From: Roridomyces roridus
Taxonomy: Eukaryota > Basidiomycota > Agaricomycetes > Agaricales > Mycenaceae
Assembly (NCBI GenBank): GCA_029378245.1
Contig: JARKIF010000042.1
Span: 62,001 to 126,000, forward strand
DNA: 64,000 nt
Direction of reading: 5' to 3'
In this document: positions 20,942 through 31,895 of the stretch, one piece after another
How positions within the stretch are numbered: position 1 is the stretch's first letter
Layout: every line of letters starts with the position of its first letter
Position numbers and translations under genes: made by a program
The notes under the pieces: model-generated
Databases searched by the model: none
What the model was told of the DNA's origin: nothing
The model's input: the letters and a program-made list of their open reading frames with translations, nothing else

Positions 20942-20991
20942 GTTCGTCTTTCTATGTTCGAATAAATGGTCCTCGTCGAATGGATTCGCAG
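20942..20991 (+). other. Probable intron directly before the F-box start
   Basis: GTTCGT donor at 20942 and TTCGCAG acceptor abutting the ATG at 20992, matching the start-adjacent intron of related genes. The branch site is not obvious. Confidence 0.45.
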
Positions 20992-22587
20992 ATGACGTCA
21001 ATTTGCTCCGAATGCGGTGCCACCAAGATCGCGAACGCAGAGCCTAGCGACACCATTCCAGCGACACCCGAGACCCTAGCAGGCTATCAACTGCTTGCAG
21101 CTTCGAACGAGCCCCCAAATAGTGCAGAACGCGCCTTTCTTCAGGCGGTCGCGTCGAAAAGCGCCGTCCGTTTGACGTGTCTCGATGAAGAGATATCGCG
21201 ACTCAAGGATCGGCTTGGGCAGCTGGAAGCTGAGCGATCGCAGTTGGCGGGATATCACTCACAGAATGTGGCCATCCTCTCCCCGCTGCGACGAATGCCT
21301 CATGAAATCCTGACCGAAATATTTCTTTGGACGTTGCCACCAGCTGCCAGCAACCCCGACGTGAACGAAAGTCCGTGGGTTCTCGGACAGATCAGCAGCC
21401 GCTGGAGAGCGATATCTCTCTCGACTCCGTCATTATGGTCGGCGGCATGCCTTGATTACGGCGGAGAGCCTCCAATCCCCCAAATGATCGAGGCCCAGGT
21501 TGAGCGTGCCATGGTGCTCAAAATCCACTTTCTCGGATCCGACGCCGTTGAATCGGTTCCAAATACTCAACGAGAAATGTTCAAAACCCTTTCCGAGCAC
21601 TCTGGCCGCTGGGAAGAGCTCTGGATCCAGTTGACTCCCACGTTAACTCCTCAACTGGATGAACTCCTTCGAGGCCGCCTTCCGTCGCTCCGCAAGATTT
21701 ATGTTGGATTCGAGGACCCGGACATCGAACTGGCGCTAGATTCCGTCAAATGTTTCCACACTGCGCCAGCGTTGGTGAACGCTACCGTGTTGATGTCGCC
21801 TAAACCCATCCTTCTGCCCGCTCATCGTCTCACCAGCTACCGAGCCGCGTGCCCCTGGGGAGACCACGAGCGCGTCCTGAAGATGGCCACGAACCTTGTC
21901 GAGGCCCATATCGCGATCGCTTTCGACAACGAGCCATGGCCAGGTCTCAATGATCCACCAATCGATATCAATTTGCATCGTCTGCAACGTCTCTACGTTG
22001 AACATGTGGAGATCTTGAACTACCTCCGGGCTCCCCTCTTAGATGAATTGGCTGTCGACATCGCATCGCGCGAGGACGTTCTGACTCCTTTAAAGGCTTT
22101 CGTCGTGCGTTCATCGTGCGCGCTACGACGGTTCTGCATGCAGGGGGCGCCGGACGCTGATACCACTCCGGAGATCCTCAATGAGTACCCCTCCATCTGC
22201 AGTTTCACCGTCGTGTTCACTCGTCAACGGCGGAGCAAAACCGAATTAGCCAACGCGCTCGATGCTCATTTGACCATGCTCACGGCTACCTGCGATCGTG
22301 TCGCCGTATCTCCACATCTAACGGAATTGTGCCTTGGAATGACCTGCACATTTCCCATTGACTACTCTCTGTTCCTCGAGATGCTGGAATCTCGTCGGGG
22401 GCCGAATTTTTCTCTGCAGACGACCACATTCCTGGCGCATGCCAACCAGATGCCCGAGCCTGTGACGCGTTCCAGGCTGGATGCGCTCGGGAGAGGTGGG
22501 TTGGATGTTCGACTCCGTGGAGGGAGTGATTCCAAGAGGGAAATTGCGCTGTGGTTATTTGAGATGCCCTGGCTCTGGAAACGCTAA
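20992..22587 (+). CDS. F-box-like protein, CSEC type (531 aa)
   Basis: The start is set at MTSICSECGATKIA after a CAG acceptor, giving 531 residues; an open frame continues upstream to 20839 but has no family match and lies partly inside the transposon end. The coiled coil (LDEEISRLKDRLGQLEAERSQL) is followed by the F-box-like block (LSPLRRMPHEILTEIFLWTLP) and PWVLGQISSRWRAISLSTPSLWS. The repeat region shows RGRLPSLRKIYV, PAHRLTSYRAACPWGDH and VVRSSCALRRFCMQGAP. The end is LFEMPWLWKR. Complete and last gene of the tandem array. Confidence 0.82.
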   Translation: MTSICSECGATKIANAEPSDTIPATPETLAGYQLLAASNEPPNSAERAFLQAVASKSAVRLTCLDEEISRLKDRLGQLEAERSQLAGYHSQNVAILSPLRRMPHEILTEIFLWTLPPAASNPDVNESPWVLGQISSRWRAISLSTPSLWSAACLDYGGEPPIPQMIEAQVERAMVLKIHFLGSDAVESVPNTQREMFKTLSEHSGRWEELWIQLTPTLTPQLDELLRGRLPSLRKIYVGFEDPDIELALDSVKCFHTAPALVNATVLMSPKPILLPAHRLTSYRAACPWGDHERVLKMATNLVEAHIAIAFDNEPWPGLNDPPIDINLHRLQRLYVEHVEILNYLRAPLLDELAVDIASREDVLTPLKAFVVRSSCALRRFCMQGAPDADTTPEILNEYPSICSFTVVFTRQRRSKTELANALDAHLTMLTATCDRVAVSPHLTELCLGMTCTFPIDYSLFLEMLESRRGPNFSLQTTTFLAHANQMPEPVTRSRLDALGRGGLDVRLRGGSDSKREIALWLFEMPWLWKR

Positions 22588-23895
22588 ACCGTTCGGGTGA
22601 GTCCGCTAGTCTCGTTATTCCTCCCTCCAAAATCATCCAGCCCTTAGCCTATATACAAGTTGCTCTGTGAATCGGTTGTAATGTCGTTCAAAAGAGGCCA
22701 ATGCAAGTCGTCTAAGGAGATTCACTGGCTAATAGTTTTGTTCGTGCGGAAATTTCATATGGTTCTCAAGTCAGTGAACGCTGCATCGGCTGCCGCTCGT
22801 ACTTGCTATTGTACATGTCACGTTGGAAACTTGCTCTCGAACGTCCCTCTCTCTGTTTCTCTTCGTCGGACTCAGAGTGAATGACAGTATCTGCCAGCAG
22901 GGGTTGAACGGAAGTAAAACTTGCCAAGAGAATTGGTGAGTTGCTGTGAATCGACTCAATAAATCAGCGTTGCATCATGCTTTCAGCGCGTTCACTATTC
23001 TCCCCCGAGTTTATGTCGTGGTCTCCGTGGAAGTCATACTCATAGGCAAATTGTGTGATCAATAATAGCGTCAATCAAACACACACTCTCTGAGTCTCTT
23101 TCCGACACCATCATCTCGAGAGCCGCCAGATGCACCGAAGCAAGACTCGCCTAACTCGAACACTTTGGCGATTCTCGGTCAACTCTCGTGTACGCACGCT
23201 CGCGTCGAGCCATTCCGTTTCTTCCCTCATGCACCCCATAACCATTGAAAAGGATTAGTACTACTTGCACGGTCCCAGGACCCACACTGCAACAGAAGGG
23301 CCTACTATACTTTCTGGTTCTTGCTGCTCCGAGGCTCCGCATGTCTTGTCTTCGTTGATGTGCCTCCTTTCAAGATGGGCCTTTTGCACGCACCTTCCAC
23401 CTGCCTTTGCTACTGCAGCGTATGCGACTGCTTACATCGGTCCTCCTATCATCAGAGAGCACTTTCCCTCTCGGTGTATAGCCTTCAAAGCATGTGGTGT
23501 TGCTTCCCAACACTTGTTGCGATGATGCATCTTCAACTTTCTCAGAAGTTTCTCTCACTGTCAATCCCACATCCCACAAGGCTCTCAGGGCCGTCAGACT
23601 CGAAGCACTGCGATGGCATGACTCCCATGACTACTATGGATTAACAACGACAGCTCTCCGATGCTGAGCTATCGAGTGGGCGATGCAGATGTGCAGAAAT
23701 ACATCATCATCGTTGGTAAGTGATCCCGTCCCAGCCAGCTTGCGCCCCATTGGTGATCTCTCCTGGTTGCTGTTATCAAGCTGTGCCCACGCGTGTACAG
23801 ATCGACCAGTCCCTTGTTCATCTCGACACGTTGAGAGTATATATGCATCTGTGTCTTTTTCCTTGGCCAGCATTCCTGCATCTCGAAATCCTGGC
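22588..23895. other. 1.3 kb intergenic, no gene recognised
   Basis: Short frames only, none with family similarity. It contains the 3' region of the F-box gene ending at 22587 and the promoter of the membrane-protein gene starting at 23896. Confidence 0.5.
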
Positions 23896-25342
23896 ATGGA
23901 TTCACCAAGTTCCTCTTCAGCTAGTGCTACGTCGCTCGACGTTAACGGTACCCTCGGTGCGTGCAATGTGGCTTCAGGAGCGTCAGTCGACTAACTTTCT
24001 TTAGGCGCTCTGCAGATCGGCGTCCTGGTAAGCTGCTATCCAGCTGCCGCTGTTCTCAAAATAATGCTCTTCAGATATCATACACGCTATTCGGGCTCTC
24101 GACGAACCAGACGTATTTATATTTCGGGAGATTTCCCAACGATTCGAGGAAAATGAAGTTGCTGGTCACTTTTGTCTGGTACGCCCCCTGAATCGGCCTC
24201 AACTGAACACTCATCGTCCCACAGGCTTTGTGAACTCGGGCATGTGGTTTGCATCGGGCATTCTCTCTACAGCATGACGATAACGGACTATGCGCACCCC
24301 GAACGCCTGGTGAACGGGCCACCAGTTTCATTAGGCGCGTCAACCTTGTTGAACGCGGTTATCGAGCTATGCGGTGAGGTTCAGTTGATTCCCTGGAACA
24401 ATAAGCTAAACGATCCACTCAGTCCAAGGATTCTTCTCACACCGAATCTACCGCCTCTCAAAGCGGCTATTCATCCCCTGCCTAACATGGACGCTATCCC
24501 TCTTATTCCTCGTGGGCACGACCTTGGGCTTCATCGTGGGCCTGCGTGAAAACACGCTCACGATGACGGAGACCAAATGGACTTGGCTGTTTTATTCGAT
24601 TTGGGGAGTGGGTGCTGTGAATGATTTGATCATATCTGCAACGTTGGTGTTTTGGTTGTATTCAAAAAGGGATGAATCGCATCAGAGGTGGGTTGTTACA
24701 TAAAAGGCTTTCCAATTTATTCTGGTGCTGAGACGAGATTCGGATGGGTTAGGACAACTGCGCTGCTGGACAGGGTCATCGCATGGACGATAGAAACTGG
24801 AGTCGTTACAAGGTGACTTCAAAGCGGACGACTGTTTTGTCAAAGCTGACTCTCTATTTAGCATGGCTGCGATTTTGAACTCAGTATGCGTACGTGTCCT
24901 CCCATGCAACTTCATATGGCACCATACTCAACCAACTGCTGTAGTTCGTAACGATGAGGAACAACAATTTGATTTGGGTCGCCTGGTATGTCGTGACCGC
25001 GCGATGTGAGTGATTTCCTCAAGTCATCTCGACGCAGCTGACCGATTTCCAAGTGTACTCGAATTCATTCTTGTCGAGGTGAGTTTCAACATGACTGCTC
25101 GGAGACATCCGTACTGACACTTCTTTATGTAAAGCCTGAACTCGCGTGTTACGCTACGCATCATGAACGAGTCTCAGGTATTACCACTACCGATGTGGAA
25201 TCCGGTGAGAATCCTCTCTGAACTTTACATCAGAACTCCGCTGACGACCATATGGGCCTAGAACGCCGTCAGTCCATGGATGAGCGCAGAACTACCGATA
25301 TCTTCATCTTCCTCGGCGTCGTTAACAAGGAGTTTGAGATAG
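23896..25342 (+). CDS. DUF6534-like seven-helix membrane protein (multi-exon)
   Basis: Assembled from about eight exons separated by 45-60 nt introns. It opens MDSPSSSSASATSLDVNGTLG, then ALQIGVL, SYTLFGLSTNQTYLYFGRFPNDSRKMKLLVTFVW, CELGHVVCIGHSLYSMTI, a RLFIPCLTW...FLVGTTLGFIVGL segment, WLFYSIWGVGAVNDLIISATLVFWLYSKR, RTTALLDRVIAWTIETGVVT, MAAILNSV, FVTMRNNNLIWVAWYVVTAR and YSNSFLSSLNSR. This order (TLG...G, YY.RFP.D, D..IA..L, L..T...N, Y.NS.L..LN.R) is characteristic of basidiomycete DUF6534 proteins, whose function is unknown. The last exon is ambiguous; I favour SPWMSAELPISSS... with a stop at 25342. Several exon joins were set by eye. Confidence 0.7.
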
Positions 25343-25702
25343 GGATGAAAAGTAACTCACAGTCGTTTAATGCATTCTATCCTTTCTTCCAACTGAAACG
25401 AGGATTCGATTACCGAGCCCGGATTATGTGAAGTACCTCTCGCTTACATCCAGGCAGTACATCTGAATCAGCCACGGGGCGTCCATCTGCAAAGGAAAGT
25501 CGGGTTTTTTGAGCCACCGCGACTCCGAGTCTGAGGAAAGCCAATCCTACCGGGAGTTGCGCCTGCCGGTGGCCAGAAATTCAACATTTAATTCGACCTT
25601 CACGCCAACACGGTCCCCTTGAAGCACAAAATCTATCAAATCACTGTTGATTTTCGTTTATGTATAGTATAAGACAATATACATATGTTTCGCCATCCTG
25701 GT

Positions 25703-25981
25703 CTAGAAGATCCATGTTGGACTGCATATCCAAGGCGCCATACGTACCAGCACGGGCATGTCTTCAAACAGGGTAAAATCCAGCCCTTTCTGAGGAAGCG
25801 ATTCCAATTCAACCGTATGCCGACGAATCGGCCTCGCGTCACCCTCGGCGACCACTGTCGCAGCCTCGAGAGTGCTATTGACCAGGTTCAACCGCGACTC
25901 GAGCATTCGAGCACAGTGCATGTAATCAAACGGCACGTTGGTGTTGACCCCAAAATGAATTCGGGATAAATGAGGAGCCAA
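25703..25981 (-). pseudogene. C-terminal fragment of an F-box-like gene
   Basis: The minus-strand frame reads APHLSRIHFGVNTNVPFDYMHCARMLESR...LESLPQKGLDFTLFED...MAPWI. This aligns with the family C-terminus (PHLTEI.FG....F.IDY.LFLKMLQSRR ... GGL.L). Nothing family-like lies upstream on the minus strand between 25982 and 26170, so only about the last 90 residues survive. Confidence 0.75.
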
Positions 25982-26762
25982 TACAACCTGCTTTTAAGGG
26001 CCATTGCGGGTGCATGGCAATCCGAGTCTGTAGGTTTTGAGCCTGGTGTACTCTGTGATTCCCGTGGCCACAAGAAGCTGTGGACGATAATAGCAGGTGT
26101 TGCTTCTGCTTCGTACTACTTGGACATTCAGACTGACAAAGTGAGGTGAGTCTCGTGAGATGACGGGTCACGGCGGGGATATGGCAATTAATTCCGAGGG
26201 GATGGTGTACAAGCCAGATGAGAAAAATGACCCCCTAAGCAAAGCAGTATTTTCATTGCACGCGATGAGAGAGGATGGGGACAAGTCTTGGACAAGTTAT
26301 CTATATTCATGGTGCATCCTCCAAAGAGCCGTAGTCGGAAAGCTGTACCAAAGAGCCACAGTCAGTGAGCCGAAAACTAAGAAATTGGGCGAGACGCAAG
26401 GGAGAGAGAGACACAAGAGATGCGCGCTAGGCTAGCGTACGTAGTGGATGTCGACTCTCGAGCCGAAATGCCAGGAATGGAAACTGGCTGAGACAAGGGA
26501 GCTGGAGTGGGTTGTCAAAAACACGATGTTGTCGCCCGTAGGTGCAGTGGAAATGGGTGTCTAGTCGATGCCAAGTCGCCGCGTGGTGGTGGGAAGCTGG
26601 AAGCATTGTTAACGGAACTGTCATCAGCTGTCAAACAGACCTCCGATCTCGTTGCGCGTCCGACTCACCGTCGGCAGAGATGTTAACAACACGGAGGCCA
26701 GCAGAAGTTGAGATAGATGGAGATACATGTCCAAGGTGTAAGAGTAAATGACTAAGATAGGA
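25982..26762. other. Unassigned sequence between F-box fragment and inverted-repeat element
   Basis: No frame resembles a known family and no repeats were recognised by eye. Confidence 0.4.
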
Positions 26763-27206
26763 GGTGTAGCTGTACCACATAGGCAATGTACCCTGTCATG
26801 CCTGGGGGGTACATTTAATTGTGGCCACAGCTTGACAACCCAGCCACAGTGTGCCCACATTGCATTGTACCCTGTCACAGCCTTGCTAAATGAATTGCAC
26901 CCAGCCACAGCAGGGCAAAATAGCTGCCAGCAGGCTGAATTAAACCCCAACCTCCAGGGTAGGGATTACTATATTAGGAAAGACTGCTTACTGCTACACT
27001 ACAGAACCATACTGGTTGCTTTATTTGATGCCACCACAACCCTATTTGACCAGCCCTGATCTGATGCTGTCATTCACATTGGATAATGCCCCTAACCATC
27101 ACTCACAGCAGATATCGCCCCTAACCGCCCATTCACGGTGGATTCCCAGTTCTTCCACTCACAGACGAAGCCGCTGGGGGGATGTCATTTGTTTAGGGGT
27201 GCACCA

Positions 27207-27231
27207 AACCTAACCTAACCTAACCTAACCT
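27207..27231. repeat. (AACCT)n short tandem repeat
   Basis: Five consecutive copies of AACCT/CCTAA. It resembles a telomere-type motif (TTAGG), but typical fungal telomeres are TTAGGG. It is short and internal to a mobile element. Confidence 0.85.
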
Positions 27232-27314
27232 GCGTCTAACCGCCGATTCACTGCTGGATCTCAGTCTGAGGGCATAGTTTGGCTTAATGTGGAGAGCCAT
27301 CTGTCACTCTTCTC

Positions 27315-27385
27315 TAGCTCAGTTGGTTAAGGTGTCTGCCATCCACTCTCCCTGGATGACAGCAGGAGGTTTTGGGTTCAATTCC
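27315..27385 (+). ncRNA. tRNA-like A and B boxes (SINE-type Pol III promoter)
   Basis: TAGCTCAGTTGG at 27315-27326 fits the A-box consensus and GGTTCAATTCC at 27375-27385 fits the B box. Flanking sequence does not form an acceptor stem, so this is not a functional tRNA. The spacing and context suggest a tRNA-derived SINE head. Confidence 0.6.
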
Positions 27386-27534
27386 CCCTTGCTGCATTTT
27401 AATTTCTTGGCTGTGCACTGCCAAAGGTACATTGCAATGTGGGCACATGATGGCTGCCTTGTCAAGGTGTCACCTTATTTAAATGTACCCCCCTGGCACG
27501 GCAAGGTACAATGCATTGTGGCTACAACCCAGGG

Positions 27535-29024
27535 TGTCTTGATGGATACCATTGATAGTCCGTGCCTTGACGATTCGATTCTGGCAGCCATACGGGATTG
27601 TGGTCAATGCAAGGCTTTTGGAGCAAAGAACATACACTCACTCCTCAACCCCGTCACTCGTCGCCATCCGTACGAGCTACTTGTGGGAGATTACCTGTCC
27701 TTGCCGGCGGGCAAGGGTGGGTACAAGACTGCGTTGTTGATCGTCGATCGCACGTCGCAGAAGGTATGGGGGGAGAAGTTTAAGAAGGCGGGCACGGGCA
27801 AGACTAGCGTCGCAGGTCTGGAGCGCGTGTACCGTGACTTTGGCCGTTTCGAGACGTTCATGACGGACGGCGGCTCGCATCTTGATTGTGCGGAGGTGAG
27901 GGATTGGTTGGGAGAGCGGGGAATGAAGCACCACCCGGTACCGAAATACTCGCCCTGGATCAATGGGCTAGTCGAGGGCGCCAACAAGATTCTATTGCAC
28001 ATCCTGGCACGACTGTGTGCCCCGGACGCTACTACCTGGGAGGCGTTGCCTAGGAACTGGTCAGATCATTTTGATGAAGCTCTAGGTGTCATGAACGAAC
28101 GTGTTCTGCCGTCAGTCGGATTCACTCCCAACGAGATTGCTCTCGGCAAGGTCGTCAATACACCCGACACGCCGATTGAGGCCCTGGACCGGGCGCCTTC
28201 AGACGAAGAACTGGTGGCGCATGTAGGGTATGTGGCACAGCAGCGTTTGGATGGTTACGCAGAACGCGTGAAGTACGCGCTGGGTAGGAAAGCTGCGTTC
28301 GACAAGAAAGTTGTCGCGTCAAGAGCGGGTGTGGTGACATTCCGGCGTGGCCAACTTGTCCAATACGCCAACAGCGTTTGGGATTACACCTTCCAGTCCC
28401 TCGGTAAGCTCATCTACTACTGGTCAGGTCCACATAGGGATCGGCACGGGTAAACCCGCGGGTATGTGGGAGTCTACCCGTACCCGTACCCGCGGTGGCT
28501 GTGTACCCGTACCCGCTGGTACGGGTACGGGTTACCCGCGGGTTGGTGGCCGAGATGGCGGCAGTTCGGTGCCGAAAGGAATTTTTGTGGTTCAATTGAT
28601 ACAGTTTAATGTTCGAGAAGGTGAATTCAACATGCTTACCGCTTGAAATCACCCTCCCCCGCTCTCGATACGAAAGTTTCCCAGTTTGGGGGCTTACCCG
28701 CGGGTCACGGGTATCCAGCTCGGCTACCCGTACCCGTACCCGCGGCGGGTAAACCCGTCTACCCGCGCGGGTTACCCGTACCCGTGCCGTTGCCTAGGTC
28801 CACAGCAGATTCGGGAACGCATCACGGATTCGTACCTGCTGGAAGACCTCGATGGTGTGCCCCTCAGTGGCGTCTACAGTGCACGTCGTCTGCGCGCGTT
28901 CGTTCCGAAAAAGGGCGGAGATCTGGAGCGGGTGCAGGAGGCGTTTGAGGGAGAGTTACGACCGGTCGTGGCAGAGGTGGAGAGGGCTGAGCGTGAGGCG
29001 GTTGAGGCTGAGCTGTTAGAGTGA
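27535..29024 (+). pseudogene. LTR-retrotransposon integrase remnant, split by a MITE
   Basis: The frame from about 27535 to 28434 encodes the CxxC half of an integrase zinc finger (DCGQCKAFG), then an rve-like core: first Asp in ELLVGDYLSL, second Asp in FMTDGGSHLD, and Glu in WINGLVEGANK, with exactly 35 residues between the second Asp and the Glu (DD35E). The 362-bp element at 28435-28796 interrupts the C-terminal region, which resumes at 28805 (QQIRERITDSYLLEDLDG) and ends at 29024. Reverse transcriptase, RNase H and gag are absent upstream. The zinc-finger His pair is missing at the junction with the inverted-repeat element. Spacing and motifs fit Ty3/gypsy-type or related pol. Confidence 0.8.
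28435..28796. mobile_element. hAT-like MITE with 8-bp target duplication
   Basis: Left end TAGGGATCGGCACGGGTAA and right end reading TAGGCAACGGCACGGGTA on the other strand are inverted repeats. The element is flanked by perfect 8-bp direct repeats GGTCCACA (28427-28434 and 28797-28804), diagnostic of hAT-class insertion. The interior is rich in CCCGTACCCG repeats near both ends. There is no transposase. It is nested inside the integrase gene. Confidence 0.88.
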
Positions 29025-29049
29025 GACTAATTGGAAGTGCGCGAGAGTT

Positions 29050-29222
29050 GCTTTAGCTATTAGAATAAGAACTCAGTCTTCGCGCACAATGGTCAAACGA
29101 AGTTTGTAATATTCACCTATTAGAATAAGAACTAGAATACGAGTTAGAATGAGAGAAAGGAAAACAGAGAAGAGTCGCTCACCTCAGTCTTCGCGCACAA
29201 TGGTTGAACGAAGTCTGAGGGG
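29050..29222. repeat. Short direct repeats downstream of the integrase
   Basis: CTCAGTCTTCGCGCACAATGG occurs in a longer near-identical block at about 29070 and again at about 29186, each followed by .AACGAAGT. TTAGAATAAGAACT also occurs twice, and a purine-rich stretch (GAGAAAGGAAAACAGAGAAGAG) lies between. This may be the polypurine tract and start of a decayed LTR. The second block can fold as an imperfect hairpin (CTCAG.CTTCG/CGAAG.CTGAG). Confidence 0.5.
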
Positions 29223-29654
29223 AGACGGCTCAACGGTACAGAATATATAATCTATGCAGAAAGATATCCGATGCTAAACCCGATACTAAGAACAGAAGAA
29301 ATAGCACCCATGTCCATATACCTCGCAATACCGTTCTCCTCGCATTCACAAGAGTACACATACCTGAACATTCAGGTCCCCGTGCAGGTTCACCAGCATT
29401 AGTTACCAGCATTAGTTGCCAGGAGCAGCCAGGTACTGCCAACATGAGCGTGCCGTGGAGGTGGGAGCGCGGTTGGAGTAGCTGTTTCTTGGTTTCTTGT
29501 GTTGGTGGATTCGGCAACGCGGCCGTCGCCTTTGTGTGTGGTGGGCACATGTGGCAGGGAGGACCGGCGATGACAAGCGTGTTTAGGGGTATTTAGACGT
29601 AGATTACGGACAGGTGGCAGTACGGTAGATCAGATTGCTCTTTTGCTTCCACAT

Positions 29655-30098
29655 TTACAGTCTCCGTCGGTGTGATCGCCGCCTACGCCTAGATTGCCCC
29701 GATCCCGCCGAGCCCACCGAGACCTCAGGTCGATTCGATGCAGGGAGAATATACGGGGGAAACATAGTTCCTCCGGCCTCTATGAAACCGAAATTATGAG
29801 CTTGTCTTCCGCCGCTTGAATTATGCAGCTCACGAGGAATCGGAGGGGAGGCGGGAGAACCGGATGATTTTGGAGTAGTCTGACCCGGTTGAGAGATAGG
29901 TGTTGTCCGAGACGCGGATTGAACAGCAACACTGCCGGTGCCAGCAGTGTGCCGACGAGGTCGCTGATTTGGAGGAGGAAGAGTTGGAGTTGGCGCAGGG
30001 ATCTGGTCCAGTGTATTAGTCAACTTTCGTTTGCGCCCAGCACCAGCACGAGCTCCTCCGTGAGTTCCTTTGGGTTTCTTGCCGTTGCTGTTTTCCAT
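29655..30098 (-). CDS. Small basic protein with GGARAGAGRKRK motif
   Basis: 147-residue frame. The N-terminus THGGARAGAGRKRK is a Gly/Arg/Lys motif common near the start of fungal transposon-associated proteins. The middle is Pro/Ser/Thr-rich and the C-terminus is a poly-Arg tail (SRRRRRSHRRRL). No domain is recognised. It may be the first exon of a degraded transposon gene or a spurious frame. It lies in the repeat-rich zone, which favours the former. Confidence 0.3.
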   Translation of the reverse strand: MENSNGKKPKGTHGGARAGAGRKRKLTNTLDQIPAPTPTLPPPNQRPRRHTAGTGSVAVQSASRTTPISQPGQTTPKSSGSPASPPIPRELHNSSGGRQAHNFGFIEAGGTMFPPYILPASNRPEVSVGSAGSGQSRRRRRSHRRRL

Positions 30099-30994
30099 CA
30101 GGTTGAAGGTGAGCTGAGTTTGACGCCGATGATGCTATCAACTCCCGCCATCAGTGCGCTCATTCTTCACCACGATGAGCAGCCTCAAACTCAAGAACTG
30201 CAGGCCGCCAACGATTCAATGACCTCATCGCGAGGTCCCAACGCCGCGACACGTACTTTACAGCGCAGAGGACAGGAGCTCGGGCAGGACACTGAAGAGC
30301 TGAAATGGGTCTGTACTTTGTCTGTCGGAAGGGAGGGAGGCTACACCGAGCCCTACCACCGGTCCACCACTCGTCGCGGTGAGTAATACCGTTCTCCCAT
30401 CTCACTCTCATATTCATCTACCACTGCAGTAGCATCTCTCGTGGTGGCGCATTCAACCCCGTAGGTCTCCGGCAACCTTTCTGTGAGTCTCCTCAACCGC
30501 CTTTCTCCCCACAAGCTCCAATTCAAACACCACGCGCAGACGCCATATCCTGCCTCTGGAATTAGGTAGCTTGAATTGCAAAGCCTCGTCCTGACTCATC
30601 ATGAGATACAGGCTCGTAAACCGACCACACATCTCCATGGTGCCCCGCTCACGATCTTTCAGTCACGCCCATCACCCGCTTGTAATCCTTGGAGCGAGCC
30701 AACCCCGATGTCGCGCTCGTTCCGAATATCCTCCCAGCGTCTTCCTTTTCGCCTTTACATCATGCCAGGGCTGGACTTGGCCTCGTTGGAGGAAAGGTCA
30801 ACAAGTGCTTGGTTACCTCAACCTTGCAGCTTAAAGGGTATGTGGACATTCCCTGCAACTTTTTGCATCTTTCTGAATATTTTATCAGGTGTAGACGATA
30901 TGAATACACAAATGGATTGTCCTTACTGTATCATCTGTATCGCCATTCCCAACGTGAAAGACCATCCAATGCCTCAATGCCTTATGGCCAGTCT

Positions 30995-31456
30995 CGACTC
31001 GACCCTCCTCCCGAAACGCCCGCAGCCGGCCAAACGCCCCAGCCTCGGGCTCGCTGACCTTGTGAGGAATCCAGCGATTCCGGACCCGACGGGACTCAAG
31101 CATCACGAGGATACAAGGGTTATACGGAGTGACCGGCCTAACGCCGGAGTTTAGGCAGCCCGCGTTGTCGAGGATGAGCGTCGAGGGTCTCAGCAGCACC
31201 GGAGGACTGGAAAACGAGTGTCGAGCTCGGTGATGGAGGGGTACTGCTTCATCACCTCGGTCAAGCGGACCTTGCGAGGCAGAGCTGTCAGGGCATACAT
31301 GAAGAACGGCGGTGGAAGAAAGCGAGCTTTCAATCGACTCGGCTTTCTCGGGTCTATGGTCAGGGTGAAGTCGGCGGGAGCAGGAGTCCGGACCTGTGAA
31401 TCTGGGACGTATAGACGGTGCATGTGCGGCAGGTCGATGGGCTCGTCACTGGGCAC
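30995..31456 (-). pseudogene. Decayed C-terminal part of an F-box-like gene
   Basis: The minus strand reads SDEPIDLPHMHRLYVPDSQ...PADFTLTIDPRKPSRLKARF...VMKQYPSITELDTRF, matching the family segment SDQAIDLLHLRRLYVSDEQ...IL.KYPSI. In another frame, farther along, LVMLESRRVRN and GRLRAFREEGRVE match the usual SRR and LDALRE.G C-terminal motifs. Frameshifts separate these pieces. No F-box block is detectable upstream on this strand. Confidence 0.65.
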
Positions 31457-31895
31457 CTCCCAACCCTCCTTGTCCTCAGAGCGTACTGCGACCCTCGATT
31501 CAGCGCCATTGCCAAAACACGTTTTTGCTTCGTCCGATCCGATACGACGTGAGCTGGGCGCCGGAAGGAGGTTTGGTAGGCCTCTCTCATCTTACAACCC
31601 AAAACGCACAAGGGAGGGCCCATTTCGGTTACGAAGCGATCGATGCAGTAGATGCCGTGCTAACTATTTGTGGTACATGTCCCACTCGAGCCGCCGGAGC
31701 AAAGGGAGACGACTGCGGATGAGTCTCAGCCAAGTGGGGAGTCACAGTGACATCATGATTGCACACCCGCAGTGAGCTGGATATTGAGCTCCCGAGTGCG
31801 TGGACAGGAATTCAAGGAGGGTGATCTGGATGGGTGGTGTGTAGACGCACACCCAACTTGAGCCTGGACCGTCGCCGAAGACGGCCCAGTCTCAT

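Larger units (their letters stand above)
26763..27530. mobile_element. Long inverted-repeat element with internal tRNA-like promoter
   Basis: About 105-110 bp at 26763-26872 is repeated in inverted orientation at 27426-27530. Shared landmarks are GTGCCCACATTGCA.TGTACC, a GGGGGGTACATTTAA block and a terminal TGTAGC..(T)ACCACA-like end. The 550-bp interior holds a pentanucleotide (AACCT)n tract and A/B-box sequence typical of a tRNA-derived SINE. No protein-coding transposase is visible. It sits immediately upstream of, and probably truncates, the retrotransposon integrase at 27535. Confidence 0.7.

Noticed and set aside
20839..20991. Upstream extension of the F-box gene at 20992
   Set aside because: It starts inside the transposon terminus and lacks family similarity.
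23265..23966. Several 80-110 codon frames upstream of the DUF6534-like gene
   Set aside because: They overlap on both strands, are mutually exclusive, and show no domain or conserved composition; treated as promoter and intergenic sequence.
27207..27231. Interstitial telomere indicating a subtelomere or chromosome fusion
   Set aside because: Only five 5-bp units, not the usual TTAGGG, and inside a mobile element.
27308..27395. Functional tRNA gene
   Set aside because: A and B boxes are good, but no acceptor, D-arm or anticodon stems pair properly; better explained as a SINE head.
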